A stretch of 64,000 nt of DNA from Nocardia sputorum (GCF_027924405.1 NZ_AP026978.1:5270001-5334000); one strand, 5' to 3'; shown: positions 1 through 8,992, counted from the stretch's first letter. Numbers and translations: made by a program. Notes: a model not told the origin generated them from the letters alone.

Positions 1-126
1 CGGTCCGCGCTCGGCGTCCGGCCCGGCCGTACCGGTACCCGCACCGGCCGTTCTGCTCGCGCCGACCCGGGCGGTCAGCTCTCCCAATCGCCGTCGTACC
101 CGCTCGCGTTCGTCCTGTCGTGACAT
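1..126 (-). CDS. N-terminal fragment, probable ComEA-family protein
   Basis: An open minus-strand frame starts at an ATG at 124-126 and runs off the window edge, giving 42 residues that begin MSRQDERERVRRRLGEL and then turn Ala/Gly/Thr rich. The fragment carries no diagnostic domain. The ComEA assignment (DNA-binding helix-hairpin-helix protein of the competence family) comes only from position: in mycobacteria comEA follows the acetyltransferase and degV in this order. The charged N-terminus followed by a low-complexity linker would suit a cytoplasmic tail before a membrane segment, but that segment lies outside the window. Confidence 0.45.
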   Translation of the reverse strand, partial: MSRQDERERVRRRLGELTARVGASRTAGAGTGTAGPDAERGP

Positions 127-488
127 GGCGGTGACGGTAATGCCGCCGACCGGCGAGAAAATCGGTCCGACCAGCTGATTCGACGCACCTGTTGATAACC
201 CCCGGACTGTGCACAACTCGCCGTCGACCGGTCGGAGTCTTCATCCCCACACGCCGTGGACTACGCATACGAGCCTTCCCCTCGAGGCCCGCCCGAACGG
301 TCCGCCCCCGACCGAACCGCAATGACCGGAACCGATTTCCGACCGGCCACGACGACCCGACGAAACATCTGGACAGCGAGACCCCTCCGCGCCCCAGCGG
401 CGGCACGGCAACGCTCATCCCCTGGCCGCGTAAGTAACCCGAACGACGATGCCGCGACCGAACAGCAGGCCGAAGGAAGAAATGCGGT
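127..488. other. Intergenic region without a convincing gene
   Basis: These 362 bases separate the ComEA-like start from the end of the acetyltransferase. The short plus-strand frames here are Arg/Pro rich, lack ribosome binding sites and look like GC-driven noise. The only notable sequence is TGTGCACAA at 208-216, whose complement resembles an actinobacterial DnaA box, near GTTGATAAC at 191-199. A single copy does not make an origin. Confidence 0.5.
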
Positions 489-962
489 TCAGCCCAGATG
501 CTTGGCGAAGCAATTCGACAAAGGGAGCACCTCGTACGGCGAGAAAATCGGGATCCGATGGTAGCCACTACGTTCGTAGAAGCGTACGGCTTCCGGTTGC
601 AGGTGACCGGTCTGCAGGATCAACCGGGGGCGCCCGGCCGCCCGGGCGGCGTCCTCGGCCGCGGTGAGCAACAACGTCGCGGCGCCGGAACCGCGATGCG
701 CCGGGCGGACGAACATCCGCTTGACCTCGAGATCCTCCGCATTCCATCGCAAGGCGGCGTGGCCGACCGGACCGTCGGAGTACGCCACGAAGGTACTGTG
801 CACGGTGGCCGGGTCGACCGTATTCGGGTTCGTGGGCAACTCCCTCGCCAGATGGGCGTAGCGCGGCCCGACCTCGGCGGCCATCTCGTCGCGCAACGTC
901 ACCGCGTCCGGATGCGCCCAGTCCACCGTGGTCACGGTGAGTGGCGGCCGCACAGAACTCAT
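489..962 (-). CDS. GNAT family N-acetyltransferase
   Basis: This 157-residue protein has the core of the GNAT fold: strand 4 (VKRMFVRPAHRGSG, roughly residues 80-93) leads into the acetyl-CoA pyrophosphate loop R-G-S-G-A, and the C-terminal FYERSGYHRI motif is typical of the family. It should transfer an acetyl group from acetyl-CoA to an amine; the substrate cannot be read from sequence. It sits where mycobacteria carry eis, between comEA and degV, but it is less than half the length of Eis and lacks the Eis C-terminal sterol-carrier-like domain, so I do not call it Eis. It lies 82 bp downstream of degV on the same strand. Confidence 0.85.
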   Translation of the reverse strand: MSSVRPPLTVTTVDWAHPDAVTLRDEMAAEVGPRYAHLARELPTNPNTVDPATVHSTFVAYSDGPVGHAALRWNAEDLEVKRMFVRPAHRGSGAATLLLTAAEDAARAAGRPRLILQTGHLQPEAVRFYERSGYHRIPIFSPYEVLPLSNCFAKHLG

Positions 963-1044
963 GCCCCGACGCTAGCCGCACCGCGGGTGACGCACGAGCA
1001 ATCGGATCACCGAGATTGTTGTCTGACCCGGAGCCCGCAAACGC

Positions 1045-1887
1045 TCAGTGGCACCCGCCCGGGACGACCAGCACGCCCAGCGCTCCCACCCCGAGGTGCA
1101 CCGCCAGCGCGGGCCCGAACTCGGCGACGATGAGTTCTCGGATGCCAGGAACGAGTTCGCGCAGCCGGCCCGCGATGGTGTGTGCGGCGTCCTCGGCGCC
1201 GAGGTGTTGCACCGCCACCGCGGCGCCGTCCTCGCCCGCCGCCTCGACCGCCGCGGCGACGAGTTTCGCGTACGCCTTGGAGCGCGTCCTGACCTTCTCG
1301 CGCAGTTCCAGCCGTCCCTCCACGATGTGCAGCAGCGGCTTGGTGACCAGCTCGCTGCCGAAGAACGTCGCCGCCGAGGACAGCCTCCCGCCGCGGCGCA
1401 GCTGCTCGGTGCGGTTGACCAGGATGAACGTGCGAGCTCGCGCGGCAGCGGCGACCGCCGCGTCGTAGACCACGTCCAGCGGCGCCCCGGCCTTGGCCCG
1501 GCGCGCCGCGGCCAGCGTGGGCAGCCCGGTGGCCAGCCCGGCGCCCAGCGAGTCGACCAGGCGGACCCGGTCGGCGGCGTCCATGTCGCGCACGGCCTGC
1601 CGACCGGCCTCCCACGTCCCGGACAGCCGGCGGGAAAGGTGCACCGCGACAACGCCGTCGCCGCCGCTGCGTTCCCAAGCCCGCTCGTACACTTCGCGCA
1701 GCTCGCCGGGGGAGGCGGCCGAGGTGGTCACGGTGTCGGACGCATAGTCGATCTCGACCGGGTCGACGCCTTCCCGCATCGCCCGGTCACCGACCAGGAC
1801 GTGCAGCGGGACGACGGCGATATCCAGCGAGTCGAGGTGTTCGGCAGGGAGGCTGGCGGACGAATCGGTGACGACCACGACTGCCAC
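1045..1887 (-). CDS. degV: DegV family fatty-acid-binding protein
   Basis: This 280-residue protein opens with VVVVTDSSASLPAEHL, the standard DegV/FakB N-terminus whose T-D-S-x-x motif contacts the fatty-acid carboxylate. It ends with the G-P-A-L-x-V-H-L-G-x-G-x-L-G region seen in the family. DegV proteins bind a single fatty acid and, in Firmicutes, present it to FakA kinase; no kinase partner is encoded here. The neighbours octT and gpgP make acylated methylglucose lipopolysaccharide, so acyl-chain handling would fit, but that is inference. Only 3 bases separate its start from the octT stop, which indicates co-transcription and probably coupling. Length is normal for the family. Confidence 0.9.
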   Translation of the reverse strand: MAVVVVTDSSASLPAEHLDSLDIAVVPLHVLVGDRAMREGVDPVEIDYASDTVTTSAASPGELREVYERAWERSGGDGVVAVHLSRRLSGTWEAGRQAVRDMDAADRVRLVDSLGAGLATGLPTLAAARRAKAGAPLDVVYDAAVAAAARARTFILVNRTEQLRRGGRLSSAATFFGSELVTKPLLHIVEGRLELREKVRTRSKAYAKLVAAAVEAAGEDGAAVAVQHLGAEDAAHTIAGRLRELVPGIRELIVAEFGPALAVHLGVGALGVLVVPGGCH

Positions 1888-1890
1888 GGA

Positions 1891-3207
1891 CTACCGAACC
1901 TCCTGCAGGGTCTTGACCATCGCGTTGGCCACCGCCGTGTGACCGTCCCAGCCCCAGTGGATGCCGTCCGGGTTCGCCTCGCCGGAGAAGATGTTGTCGC
2001 GCACCGCTTCGCCCAGGTCGACCAGCGGCACCGAGGTCCGGCCCGACCAGGCGCGCAGCGCCTCGACCGCCCGTGGCCGCCCGGAGTGCACGCGACCGTA
2101 GGCCGCGCAGTCGTGCACCGAGGGCAGCACCGCGACGACCGGCAGGTCGGGGCGCAACTGCGCCAGCGCGGTGCGGCACTGTTCCAGGTAGTCGACGCTC
2201 ACTTTCGGTGGAAGCGCAACGGGTCTGCCGAGTTTCGACAACTTGGGCTGCAGCCAGTTGTAGGTGGCGCGGACGACGCGGCGCAGCGCGGGCGGGCGCA
2301 CATAGCGGATGAGTTCGCGCAGCGCGGTCGGCAGCGGGGAGGGCAGCGTGTCCATGCCGCCGACGGCGAAGACCACCGCACCGGCGCGCGGCACCGCCGC
2401 CCACACCCGGGGGTCGCCGATCAGCGCCCAATAGGCATCGCGGCAGGTCCAGCCGATCCGGGCGACCAATTCGACGTCCCAATCCAACTCGGCCGCAACA
2501 AGATTCGGCCAGATGCGCGGATGGTCGGCGGGCAGCCCGCCCTTGGGTCCGAAGTAGGACAGGGAGTCGGCGATCACCAGCAGCACCGGGCGCGCGGCTT
2601 CCCGCGTTTCGGCGGGCTCGTCGGCGGTCGCGGATTCCGAAACAGTAGTGGCGGACTCGGCCGGAGCAGGTTCGGGTTCCCCGGACCCGGCGGGCTCGGT
2701 CGTCGCTGCGCTGGACTCGGTCGCGGCGGCGGCCGGTGCGGGCGCTGCGAAGATCGCGGCGCCCCCGGACCCGTCCACCGCCGGTTCATCGAGCACCGGC
2801 GCGAACTCTTCCGCCGCTGTAGCAACCGATTCGGCGATCACGTCGACCGCAGACTCGTCCACTGCTGAGGCAACCGATGCACCGAACGCTTCCGCCGAGT
2901 CGGCGATCGGTGCGGAGGCGTCGTTACCGGTGCCGCGGGACGAGGTGTCGCCGCCGACGTTCGCCTGTGGCTGCGCCCCGGTGACGATGTCGCCGGATCC
3001 GTCGCCCTCCGCGTCGGATTCGTCGGCGGACTCGGACCCGCCGCCGTTTTCCACGGCCGTGCCCGAAGCCCCGTCGGACGTAGCCTCGGGTTCGCGGGGA
3101 GCCGGTGGCGGGCCGAACAACGCGTCCGGCAACTGCCGTTCGGGCTTCGCCGACACCTTACGGAACAATTCGTCCGGGACCGATCTGATCGGCTCTTCAG
3201 AGGACAT
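1891..3207 (-). CDS. octT: SGNH-type octanoyltransferase (OctT-like) with long N-terminal extension
   Basis: The C-terminal part, about residues 207-438, is an SGNH/GDSL hydrolase-fold domain: the nucleophile block [10 protein letters not shown] lies near residue 215 and the closing Asp/His region is [10 protein letters not shown]. It is the positional equivalent of Rv2418c, the diglucosylglycerate octanoyltransferase of methylglucose lipopolysaccharide synthesis, next to gpgP exactly as here. The first roughly 205 residues are unusual, an acidic, Ala/Ser/Glu/Pro-rich low-complexity stretch, whereas the mycobacterial enzyme is about 247 residues in total. A later start cannot be excluded, but no in-frame ATG with a ribosome site is obvious near residue 200. 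The ATG at 3207 overlaps the gpgP end by 11 bases, and the first 32 residues look like a conserved, non-repetitive element. Confidence 0.75.
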   Translation of the reverse strand: MSSEEPIRSVPDELFRKVSAKPERQLPDALFGPPPAPREPEATSDGASGTAVENGGGSESADESDAEGDGSGDIVTGAQPQANVGGDTSSRGTGNDASAPIADSAEAFGASVASAVDESAVDVIAESVATAAEEFAPVLDEPAVDGSGGAAIFAAPAPAAAATESSAATTEPAGSGEPEPAPAESATTVSESATADEPAETREAARPVLLVIADSLSYFGPKGGLPADHPRIWPNLVAAELDWDVELVARIGWTCRDAYWALIGDPRVWAAVPRAGAVVFAVGGMDTLPSPLPTALRELIRYVRPPALRRVVRATYNWLQPKLSKLGRPVALPPKVSVDYLEQCRTALAQLRPDLPVVAVLPSVHDCAAYGRVHSGRPRAVEALRAWSGRTSVPLVDLGEAVRDNIFSGEANPDGIHWGWDGHTAVANAMVKTLQEVR

Positions 3208-3856
3208 CCGGTGCTACCTTCGCCGCTGCGTTCCACACATCCAGACGCCAGCCGGGCTGTTCGATGCTCGGGCCGTGACTGCTCAGCTGCACCCAGCTGG
3301 TGTTGGCCAGTCCTCCGAGGATGGGCCAGTTCTGTGGCGGCAGGTCGAGCAGCGCGGCCGTGAGGGCGGCGATCAGCCCGCCGTGCGCCACCAGGATGAT
3401 AGTCCGGCCCGGCCAGTCCTGTCGCTCGACCAGCAACTCCCGCACCACCGGCAGTGACCGCGCCCCGACCTCGAGTTTGCTCTCGCCGTTGGGCGGGGTG
3501 TAGCGCGCGTCCAGCCGCCACGCCATGCGCGCGCCCGGATAGTCGGCGTCGACTTCCAGATGGGTCAATCCCTCCCAGTCACCGAGATTGGTCTCCCGCA
3601 ACCGGACGTCGGGCACGACGGTGAGCCCGGTGTGCTCGGCCAGCGCCGTCGCGGTGTCGAAGGCCCGCCGCAGGTCCGAGGAATGGATCGCGATGGCATT
3701 GCGCGAAACCAGTTCCCGCGCCGCCTCTTTGGCCTGCCGGCGACCGAGTTCGGTGAGATCGGTGTCGATCTGGCCTTGCATCCGGTCGGCGGCGTTCCAT
3801 TCGGTTTGCCCGTGGCGCAACAGGATCAGGGTGCGCACGCCGGCATGTCTGCTCAC
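3197..3856 (-). CDS. gpgP: Glucosyl-3-phosphoglycerate phosphatase
   Basis: This 219-residue histidine phosphatase has the phosphohistidine motif [10 protein letters not shown] at residues 12-21 (His15) and the second catalytic histidine in V-A-H-G-G-L near residue 160. The family removes phosphate through a phospho-His intermediate. GpgP acts on glucosyl-3-phosphoglycerate in methylglucose lipopolysaccharide synthesis; the octT-gpgP-rsfS-nadD order supports that role over generic phosphoglycerate mutase. I start it at the GTG at 3854-3856 because that codon overlaps the rsfS stop as GTGA. The frame stays open further upstream, but only antisense to rsfS. Confidence 0.88.
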   Translation of the reverse strand: MSRHAGVRTLILLRHGQTEWNAADRMQGQIDTDLTELGRRQAKEAARELVSRNAIAIHSSDLRRAFDTATALAEHTGLTVVPDVRLRETNLGDWEGLTHLEVDADYPGARMAWRLDARYTPPNGESKLEVGARSLPVVRELLVERQDWPGRTIILVAHGGLIAALTAALLDLPPQNWPILGGLANTSWVQLSSHGPSIEQPGWRLDVWNAAAKVAPDVL

Positions 3857-4266
3857 GATCGCGCCTCGTCCTCCGTCGCCGCGGCGCGCGTCTCCGGCGC
3901 GGCCCCGGTGAGGCCGGCGACCGGCACGACGGGGCAGTCCTTCCACAACCGTTCCAGCGCATAGAAATTGCGCTCGTCGCTGTGCTGGATGTGCACGACC
4001 ACGTCGACGTAGTCCAGCAGCGCCCAGCGGCCTTCGCGGGTGCCTTCCCGCCGGACCGGCTTGTGCCCGGCAGCGCGGAGCTTCTCCTCCACGTTGTCGA
4101 CGATGGCGTTGACCTGACGCTCGTTGGGTGCCGACGCGATCACGAAGCAGTCGGTGATCACCAGTTGCTCGGACACGTCGAGCACCACCACGTCGGACGC
4201 CAGCTTCTCGTCCGCGGCCAGCGCGGCGACCTGCGCGATCTCCACCGACTCCGTCGACGCGGTCAT
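3853..4266 (-). CDS. rsfS: Ribosome silencing factor RsfS
   Basis: This 137-residue RsfS/Iojap/YbeB protein binds ribosomal protein uL14 and blocks 30S-50S joining when nutrients are short. Family motifs visible are D-V-V-V-L-D-V-S-E-Q-L-V-I-T-D-C-F-V-I-A near the N-terminus and W-A-L-L-D-Y-V-D-V-V-V-H-I near residue 80, followed by the Y-A-L-E-R-L-W segment. The ATG at 4264-4266 is chosen because conservation begins just after it. The upstream extension of the open frame is the intergenic bridge read in another frame. Its stop overlaps the gpgP start by 4 bases, and its own start overlaps the stop of a 33-codon mini-ORF that fills the gap to nadD. Confidence 0.93.
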   Translation of the reverse strand: MTASTESVEIAQVAALAADEKLASDVVVLDVSEQLVITDCFVIASAPNERQVNAIVDNVEEKLRAAGHKPVRREGTREGRWALLDYVDVVVHIQHSDERNFYALERLWKDCPVVPVAGLTGAAPETRAAATEDEARS

Positions 4267-4364
4267 GCCCGCACCCCCGTGGCGCTCGACTCCGGCTGGA
4301 CCGCACTCGCGGCCTTGTCGAGGGTTCGCTCGCTCATCCCCGCACCTTCGCTGCGCTCGCTCAC
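4263..4364 (-). CDS. 33-residue bridge mini-ORF between nadD and rsfS
   Basis: A GTG at 4362-4364 lies two bases after the nadD stop and opens a 33-residue frame whose TGA (4263-4265) overlaps the rsfS ATG as ATGA. The peptide starts MSERSEGAG and then restarts with a second MSER at 4337, so a short unit (TGAGCGAGCG) is present twice, 27 bases apart and in frame. I recognise no protein family. The arrangement suggests a ribosome-passing spacer that couples rsfS to nadD rather than a functional peptide; this is inference from the stop/start geometry. Confidence 0.4.
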   Translation of the reverse strand: MSERSEGAGMSERTLDKAASAVQPESSATGVRA

Positions 4365-4366
4365 GC

Positions 4367-5008
4367 TCAGCTACCTTCCGCTGCTCCGGGCACATACAGG
4401 TGCCGCTTCGATATGTACTGCACCACGCCGTCGGGGACGAGGTACCACACCGGCCGGTTCTCGGCGGCGCGGCGACGGCATTCGCTCGACGAGATCGCCA
4501 GCGCGGGGACCTCGACCATGGTCACGGCATCCGCCGGGAGATCCCGTAGATGCTCCTCGAGATGGTCGATGTTCAGCTCGTACCCCGGACGGCTCACCCC
4601 GACGAACTTCGCCAAGTCGAACAGTTCCGCCCAATCCTGCCATGTCAGGATGCTGGCCAGCGCGTCCGCACCGGTGATGAAGTACAGCTCGGCGTCGGGA
4701 TACGTCGATTGCATCTCGCGCAGGGTGTCGACGGTGTAGGTCACCTTGCCGCGGTCGATGTCCGCGCGGCTCACCGAGAACCGGGGATTGGACGCGGTCG
4801 CGATGACGGTCATCAGGTACCGGTCCTCGGCCGGGCTGACCCGCTTGTGCGATTTCTGCCACGGCTGCCCGGTCGGGACGAAGATCACTTCGTCCAGGTC
4901 GAACCGGTGCGCGACCTCGCTGGCGGCGACCAGATGCCCGTGGTGGATGGGGTCGAACGTGCCGCCCATCACTCCGAGCTTGCGGCCGCGCCGACCTGTC
5001 TCGTGCAT
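4367..5008 (-). CDS. nadD: Nicotinate-nucleotide adenylyltransferase
   Basis: This 213-residue enzyme adenylates nicotinate mononucleotide with ATP to give deamido-NAD. The nucleotidyltransferase signature [12 protein letters not shown] sits near residues 14-25 and the C-terminal ATP-binding motif appears as I-S-S-S-E-C-R. The ATG at 5006-5008 ([16 protein letters not shown]) is preferred; a longer frame to 5068 adds a non-conserved segment. It heads the run nadD, mini-ORF, rsfS, gpgP, octT, degV, all on the minus strand with overlaps or tiny gaps, so these are probably one transcript. Confidence 0.94.
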   Translation of the reverse strand: MHETGRRGRKLGVMGGTFDPIHHGHLVAASEVAHRFDLDEVIFVPTGQPWQKSHKRVSPAEDRYLMTVIATASNPRFSVSRADIDRGKVTYTVDTLREMQSTYPDAELYFITGADALASILTWQDWAELFDLAKFVGVSRPGYELNIDHLEEHLRDLPADAVTMVEVPALAISSSECRRRAAENRPVWYLVPDGVVQYISKRHLYVPGAAEGS

Positions 5009-5123
5009 GACTGCCGAGCTTAACGGGTCGCGCGCGGCCCGCACGGGCCGGTCAGCGGGGGCGGGCACTCAACTGGAGACACCCGCCCGCACTCCGGCCC
5101 GCCGCGGATCCGGCGGTGGCGCC

Positions 5124-7085
5124 TCAGGCGCTGGTTTCGGTGACCTGGCCGATCCTCAGCATCCGGGCCAGTTGCTCACGGGTGTGCGCGAGCTCCTCCG
5201 CCGCCTCGTCCGACTGCCCGGTCAGCGCGGCCAGGTCGGCGGTCAGCGTCCGCATCGAAGTGAGCCAGGGTTCGGGATCGCCTCCGGGAGATACCTGGAG
5301 CCAGGCCGCCGCGCGCACGCAACGCGCCCGCGCCGCCACCGCGCCCAGCGCGGCCCACAGTTCGGCGGCGCGGTGGTAGGCCGACACCGCCTCGTCGTCC
5401 TGCCCGCAGCGCTCGAGCGCGCCTGCGGCCGACCACGCCAGCTCGGCGTGCAGCCGCGTCCGCTCCGGGTCGCGCTCGACCAGCCGTGCCGCCTCGAGGA
5501 ACTGCCGGGCGGCCTCGCGGTGCCGGTCCAGGGCGTTCAAGGACCGGCCGAACTGCGCGCGCACCACCGCCAGCTCGCCGGGCGGATACGGTATGGCCCC
5601 GCTGACCAGCGCCTGTTCGAACAGGGCGACGGCCTCGCCGTGGCGCTCGGCGCGGTGGAACGCGCGCGCGGCCACCACGGTGTGATGCAGCACGTCCGAT
5701 TCGGACAACCCTTCCCAGCGTGCGGCGGCGCGCACCGCGGCGTCGGCCAGATCGAGGGCGCGGTCCGGCTGGCTCGCGATGGCGATGACCAGCTGCGCAC
5801 CCAATCGGGCAGCCTCCTCCCGATCCAGCACCGGTGTACCGAGCGCCAGCGCTTCCCGCAGACGCGCTTCCGCCTCCTCCGGCGCATCGGCGAGCCGGGC
5901 GGCGCCGAGTTCGGCGAGTCTGCGTACCTCCGCGGCCCGGTCGCCGGAGAAGTCGTCGGCGACCGGAGCGTCGTCCGGCACCGTCCCGGCGCGGGGCAGC
6001 GTGCTACGCACACCGAGGGGTAGCCGGTCGAGCAGCGGTTCGGCGGCGAGCCGGGCAGCCGTGCGCAGGCTGACCGCGCTGTTGCCGTTGCGGGCGTCGT
6101 AGCGGGCGCACAGCGCGCCGATCTCGGTTTCCAGTTCCGCGCGTACCGATTCCACCGTGCCGTCCGCCAGCGGAAGATCGCCCAGGCGCAGCGCGACCAG
6201 CCGGCGCAGCAGCACGCACACGCCGGTCGCGAACGCCAGGCGCGCACCGGCGTCGGCGCCGGAATCGGCCAGCCAGCTCGCGTGCTCGGCGAGGATCTCC
6301 AGCCCGCGCGCCTCGTTGCCGGTCAGCGCGCAGAACTCCACGTGCAACGCCACCGACGGGCGCAGGTCCTCGGTATGCCGGACCAGCGGATACCCGGTCA
6401 GGTGCGCGCCGCGCGCCGCCGCGACGCGACCGGTGCGCACCAGCGGCAGCAATGCCTCGGCCAGCACGCGGTGCGGTTCCTCGGCGCAGGTCCGGTCGCC
6501 GTCGAGCACGGGTTTCCAGTGTGCGAGCGCGGCCTCGTCATCGCCGAGATACGCGCTGGTCACGCCCCATTCGCTGCGCTCACAGGCGTCGCAGTCGGAC
6601 ATACTGTCACGCGCGGCGGCCCGCGCCTGCTCCAGCCATGCGGCGGCCGCCGCGGTGTCGCCGATCTCGCGAGCGAGTTCGGCGCGCAGGGCCAGCACCG
6701 GCCGGAGACTGTAGCCGCGCTGCCGGTACCGCTTGTCCAGTTCGCCGAACCAGCGGTCGATCGTGGACAACGGTATCGCCGGATTGTCGATCATTCCCCA
6801 CGTCACCCATTTCAGGTACCAGTGCACCGAATGCGTCATCGATCCCAGTTCGGCCGGGTGGTCGTCGTAGATGCGCAGCAATCGGCCGTAGGCCACGGGC
6901 ACCAGGTCGCGTTCCCCGGCGTAGGTGTACGACTGCGCCAGCTCCAGCAGCACCCGGCCTTCGAGCACGCGATCCGATCCGCTTCTCGCGGCCGCGGCCA
7001 AGGTCTCCAGTCGCTCGGTCCGCGTCCGGCCGTGTGGCAGGGCGTAGACCTGCGCCAGTGCCGTGGTGATCTCGGCGGCGTCCAT
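5124..7085 (-). CDS. TPR-like helical repeat protein paired with an Hsp90-like ATPase
   Basis: This 653-residue protein is almost wholly helical and Ala/Leu/Arg rich, with repeated A-x-x-L-x-x-A-L-A-L/W-type segments typical of degenerate tetratricopeptide repeats, for example around residues 370-620. No catalytic motif, signal peptide or membrane segment is apparent. The ATG at 7083-7085 is preceded at 5-6 bases by GGAG. A GTG six bases upstream (7091) overlaps the Hsp90-like stop as GTGA and is the alternative start. The tight coupling to the upstream Hsp90-like gene suggests that the two proteins act together, as TPR co-chaperones do with eukaryotic Hsp90. That functional reading is inference; family membership below the level of TPR-like cannot be settled by eye. 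Confidence 0.75.
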   Translation of the reverse strand: MDAAEITTALAQVYALPHGRTRTERLETLAAAARSGSDRVLEGRVLLELAQSYTYAGERDLVPVAYGRLLRIYDDHPAELGSMTHSVHWYLKWVTWGMIDNPAIPLSTIDRWFGELDKRYRQRGYSLRPVLALRAELAREIGDTAAAAAWLEQARAAARDSMSDCDACERSEWGVTSAYLGDDEAALAHWKPVLDGDRTCAEEPHRVLAEALLPLVRTGRVAAARGAHLTGYPLVRHTEDLRPSVALHVEFCALTGNEARGLEILAEHASWLADSGADAGARLAFATGVCVLLRRLVALRLGDLPLADGTVESVRAELETEIGALCARYDARNGNSAVSLRTAARLAAEPLLDRLPLGVRSTLPRAGTVPDDAPVADDFSGDRAAEVRRLAELGAARLADAPEEAEARLREALALGTPVLDREEAARLGAQLVIAIASQPDRALDLADAAVRAAARWEGLSESDVLHHTVVAARAFHRAERHGEAVALFEQALVSGAIPYPPGELAVVRAQFGRSLNALDRHREAARQFLEAARLVERDPERTRLHAELAWSAAGALERCGQDDEAVSAYHRAAELWAALGAVAARARCVRAAAWLQVSPGGDPEPWLTSMRTLTADLAALTGQSDEAAEELAHTREQLARMLRIGQVTETSA

Positions 7086-7087
7086 GC

Positions 7088-8938
7088 TCACTCCGTCTCT
7101 TCGCCGCGCCCGGCGGCGCGTTGGGTGGCCCAGCCCAGGAATTCGCCGAAGGCGCGGTTGAGCAATGCGGTGTCGGCCGCGCTCAGCGGCCGGTGGGTCA
7201 TCAGCAGGGCCTGGCCGTAGAGCGATTCCACCGCCGTCTTCAGGAAGGCCGGGTCGCCGATGCGGGTCAGCCTGCGCACGATCGGGCTGTGGTGGTTGAG
7301 CACGAGCTGCGCTCGCGGCGTCGCGACCGCCAGTGCGCCCAGGATCTCGCTCCACAGTTCGTCGGCGTCCTCGGCGGTCTGCGCCCGCGCGCGTTCGTTG
7401 CGCGCGGCACGGCCGTCGAGGTAGAGCGCGGGCACGGTGACCGGGTGGAAGGCGCGCACGATCACATCGCATGCGAGCGGATCGAGCACGGTCCGCGCCA
7501 GCGCGAGCACCGGAGCCAGTGCCAGTTCCTCGCCCGGGTCGACCGGGTCGAGCGCCGCGGTGATCGCGTCGGTGTCCAGGTCCACCACCTCGACGCCGGG
7601 CAGCAGCCGAGGCAGCAGCGCGACGAGCTCGCGGTCGTAGGCGTAGCCGCCGTTGACGACGCCGATCCCCTGCGCGGCGGCGGTGGCCGCCACCTGGCGG
7701 AACTCCTCGACCGTCGCGGTCACCCGCACGGTGCGGTGGTTGCGGGCGAACTCGGTGAGCGGCACGCGCCCGTCGGTGGTCTCGAAATGCAGATGCGGCA
7801 GCATGATCCGCAGCAGGTCGGTCGAATGCCTGGCCAGGGCCTTCACCCCGAGCGCGTGCACGGACAGGAACGCCGCCAGCCGCTGCGGCTGCGCGGCGGC
7901 GATCTCGGTGAGCCAGTCCCGGATCCGATCGCCGAGCACCTCACGGACGACGGCGAGCCGCTCGTCCTCGTAGAGCCCCTCGCGCGACGCCGTGGGCCGC
8001 AGCGTGTCGGTGTCGATCACACAGCGCACGAAGAACGCCCAGTCCGGCAGCACGCCACGGACGGTGTCCCCGAGCAGCATCCCCTTCAAATACACCCGAT
8101 GCGCACTGCTGTCGGACGGGTTCCCCGGTTGGGACAGCACATAGGCCACCCCGCTGACCCCCGCCGCACCGGCATCGAGGTCTATCACGTCGAGCGGGGC
8201 GAAGCCCAGCGTCCGGTGACCGTACTCGAGCAGGGCGACCCTGCGCTGTTCCACCGACGGGTACGCACGCCGCCAGACCGGCACGCCCTCGGTGATCGTC
8301 GTCACGGCACCGCCGGACGCCACCGTCACCTCGTAGGGCAGCAGCGACCCGAACTCGCGGGCCAGATCGGTCACCCGCTCCGGCCCGAACCACTCCCGCG
8401 CTCCCCCGCGCGGGCTGAGCCACACCGTCGTGCCAAGCTCGGCGTGGTCGCCCGGATCCAGCGAGCGCACCGCGTACGTGCCGTCGGCGCGGGCCAGCCA
8501 CTCGACGGGCGGCGCGGCCGGATCGGTGGCCGAGCGGGTGACCACCCGGATGCTCTCGGCCACCGTGAAACAGGCCAGGAGCCCGATCCCGAACTGTCCG
8601 AGGAACTCTCGTCGCGCGTCTTCGATGTCGTCCCGCTTCGACGAGCGGCCGATGGTGGCGAGGAACCGGTGGACGTCACTCTCGGTCAGGCCGATGCCGG
8701 GATCGCTGATCCGCAGGCCCGCCTCGTCCACGGTGAGGCGAATGGCGGTGGGAGCCCGGGAATCGAGCCGGGTGCGCGCGGTGACCGCGTCGACGGCGTT
8801 CTGCAACAGCTCGCGCAGGTAGACCCGAGGACTCGAATAGAGATGATGAGAAAGCAGATCGACTATTCCGCGAAGGTCGACCTGGAACGAATAATTGTCG
8901 TGCACCGCCGCCCGACCCTGGGGCGTTGTGTTCACCAT
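7088..8938 (-). CDS. Hsp90-like GHKL ATPase
   Basis: This 616-residue protein has the Hsp90 ATPase signatures in order: Y-L-R-E-L-L-Q-N-A-V-D-A (N-box, near residue 42), I-S-D-P-G-I-G-L-T-E-S-D-V (G1), A-T-I-G-R-S-S-K, and F-G-I-G-L-L-A-C-F-T-V-A (G2), followed by a middle domain containing the R-x-x-L-Y-E-D-E-type region. It matches the divergent actinobacterial 'HSP90 family protein' group rather than HtpG: the lid and C-terminal dimerisation regions look different and it ends GRGEETE. It should bind and hydrolyse ATP while remodelling a client protein. The next gene, a TPR-like protein, begins within or a few bases beyond its stop, so the pair is translationally linked. Confidence 0.85.
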   Translation of the reverse strand: MVNTTPQGRAAVHDNYSFQVDLRGIVDLLSHHLYSSPRVYLRELLQNAVDAVTARTRLDSRAPTAIRLTVDEAGLRISDPGIGLTESDVHRFLATIGRSSKRDDIEDARREFLGQFGIGLLACFTVAESIRVVTRSATDPAAPPVEWLARADGTYAVRSLDPGDHAELGTTVWLSPRGGAREWFGPERVTDLAREFGSLLPYEVTVASGGAVTTITEGVPVWRRAYPSVEQRRVALLEYGHRTLGFAPLDVIDLDAGAAGVSGVAYVLSQPGNPSDSSAHRVYLKGMLLGDTVRGVLPDWAFFVRCVIDTDTLRPTASREGLYEDERLAVVREVLGDRIRDWLTEIAAAQPQRLAAFLSVHALGVKALARHSTDLLRIMLPHLHFETTDGRVPLTEFARNHRTVRVTATVEEFRQVAATAAAQGIGVVNGGYAYDRELVALLPRLLPGVEVVDLDTDAITAALDPVDPGEELALAPVLALARTVLDPLACDVIVRAFHPVTVPALYLDGRAARNERARAQTAEDADELWSEILGALAVATPRAQLVLNHHSPIVRRLTRIGDPAFLKTAVESLYGQALLMTHRPLSAADTALLNRAFGEFLGWATQRAAGRGEETE

Positions 8939-8992
8939 GGCCGCCGATCTTGTCGGCGCGCGCCAAAGATTCGCTTAACGAACCCTTTTCGA

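Noticed and set aside
191..216. DnaA-box-like TTGTGCACA near GTTGATAAC
   Set aside because: Only one site and no dnaA/dnaN neighbourhood; cannot be called an origin.
489..962. Annotation of the acetyltransferase as Eis by position
   Set aside because: 157 residues against roughly 400 for Eis, and no second domain.
1048..2868. 606-codon plus-strand frame
   Set aside because: It is antisense to degV and octT; its composition (Arg/Gly/His rich) and lack of motifs mark it as a GC-driven shadow.
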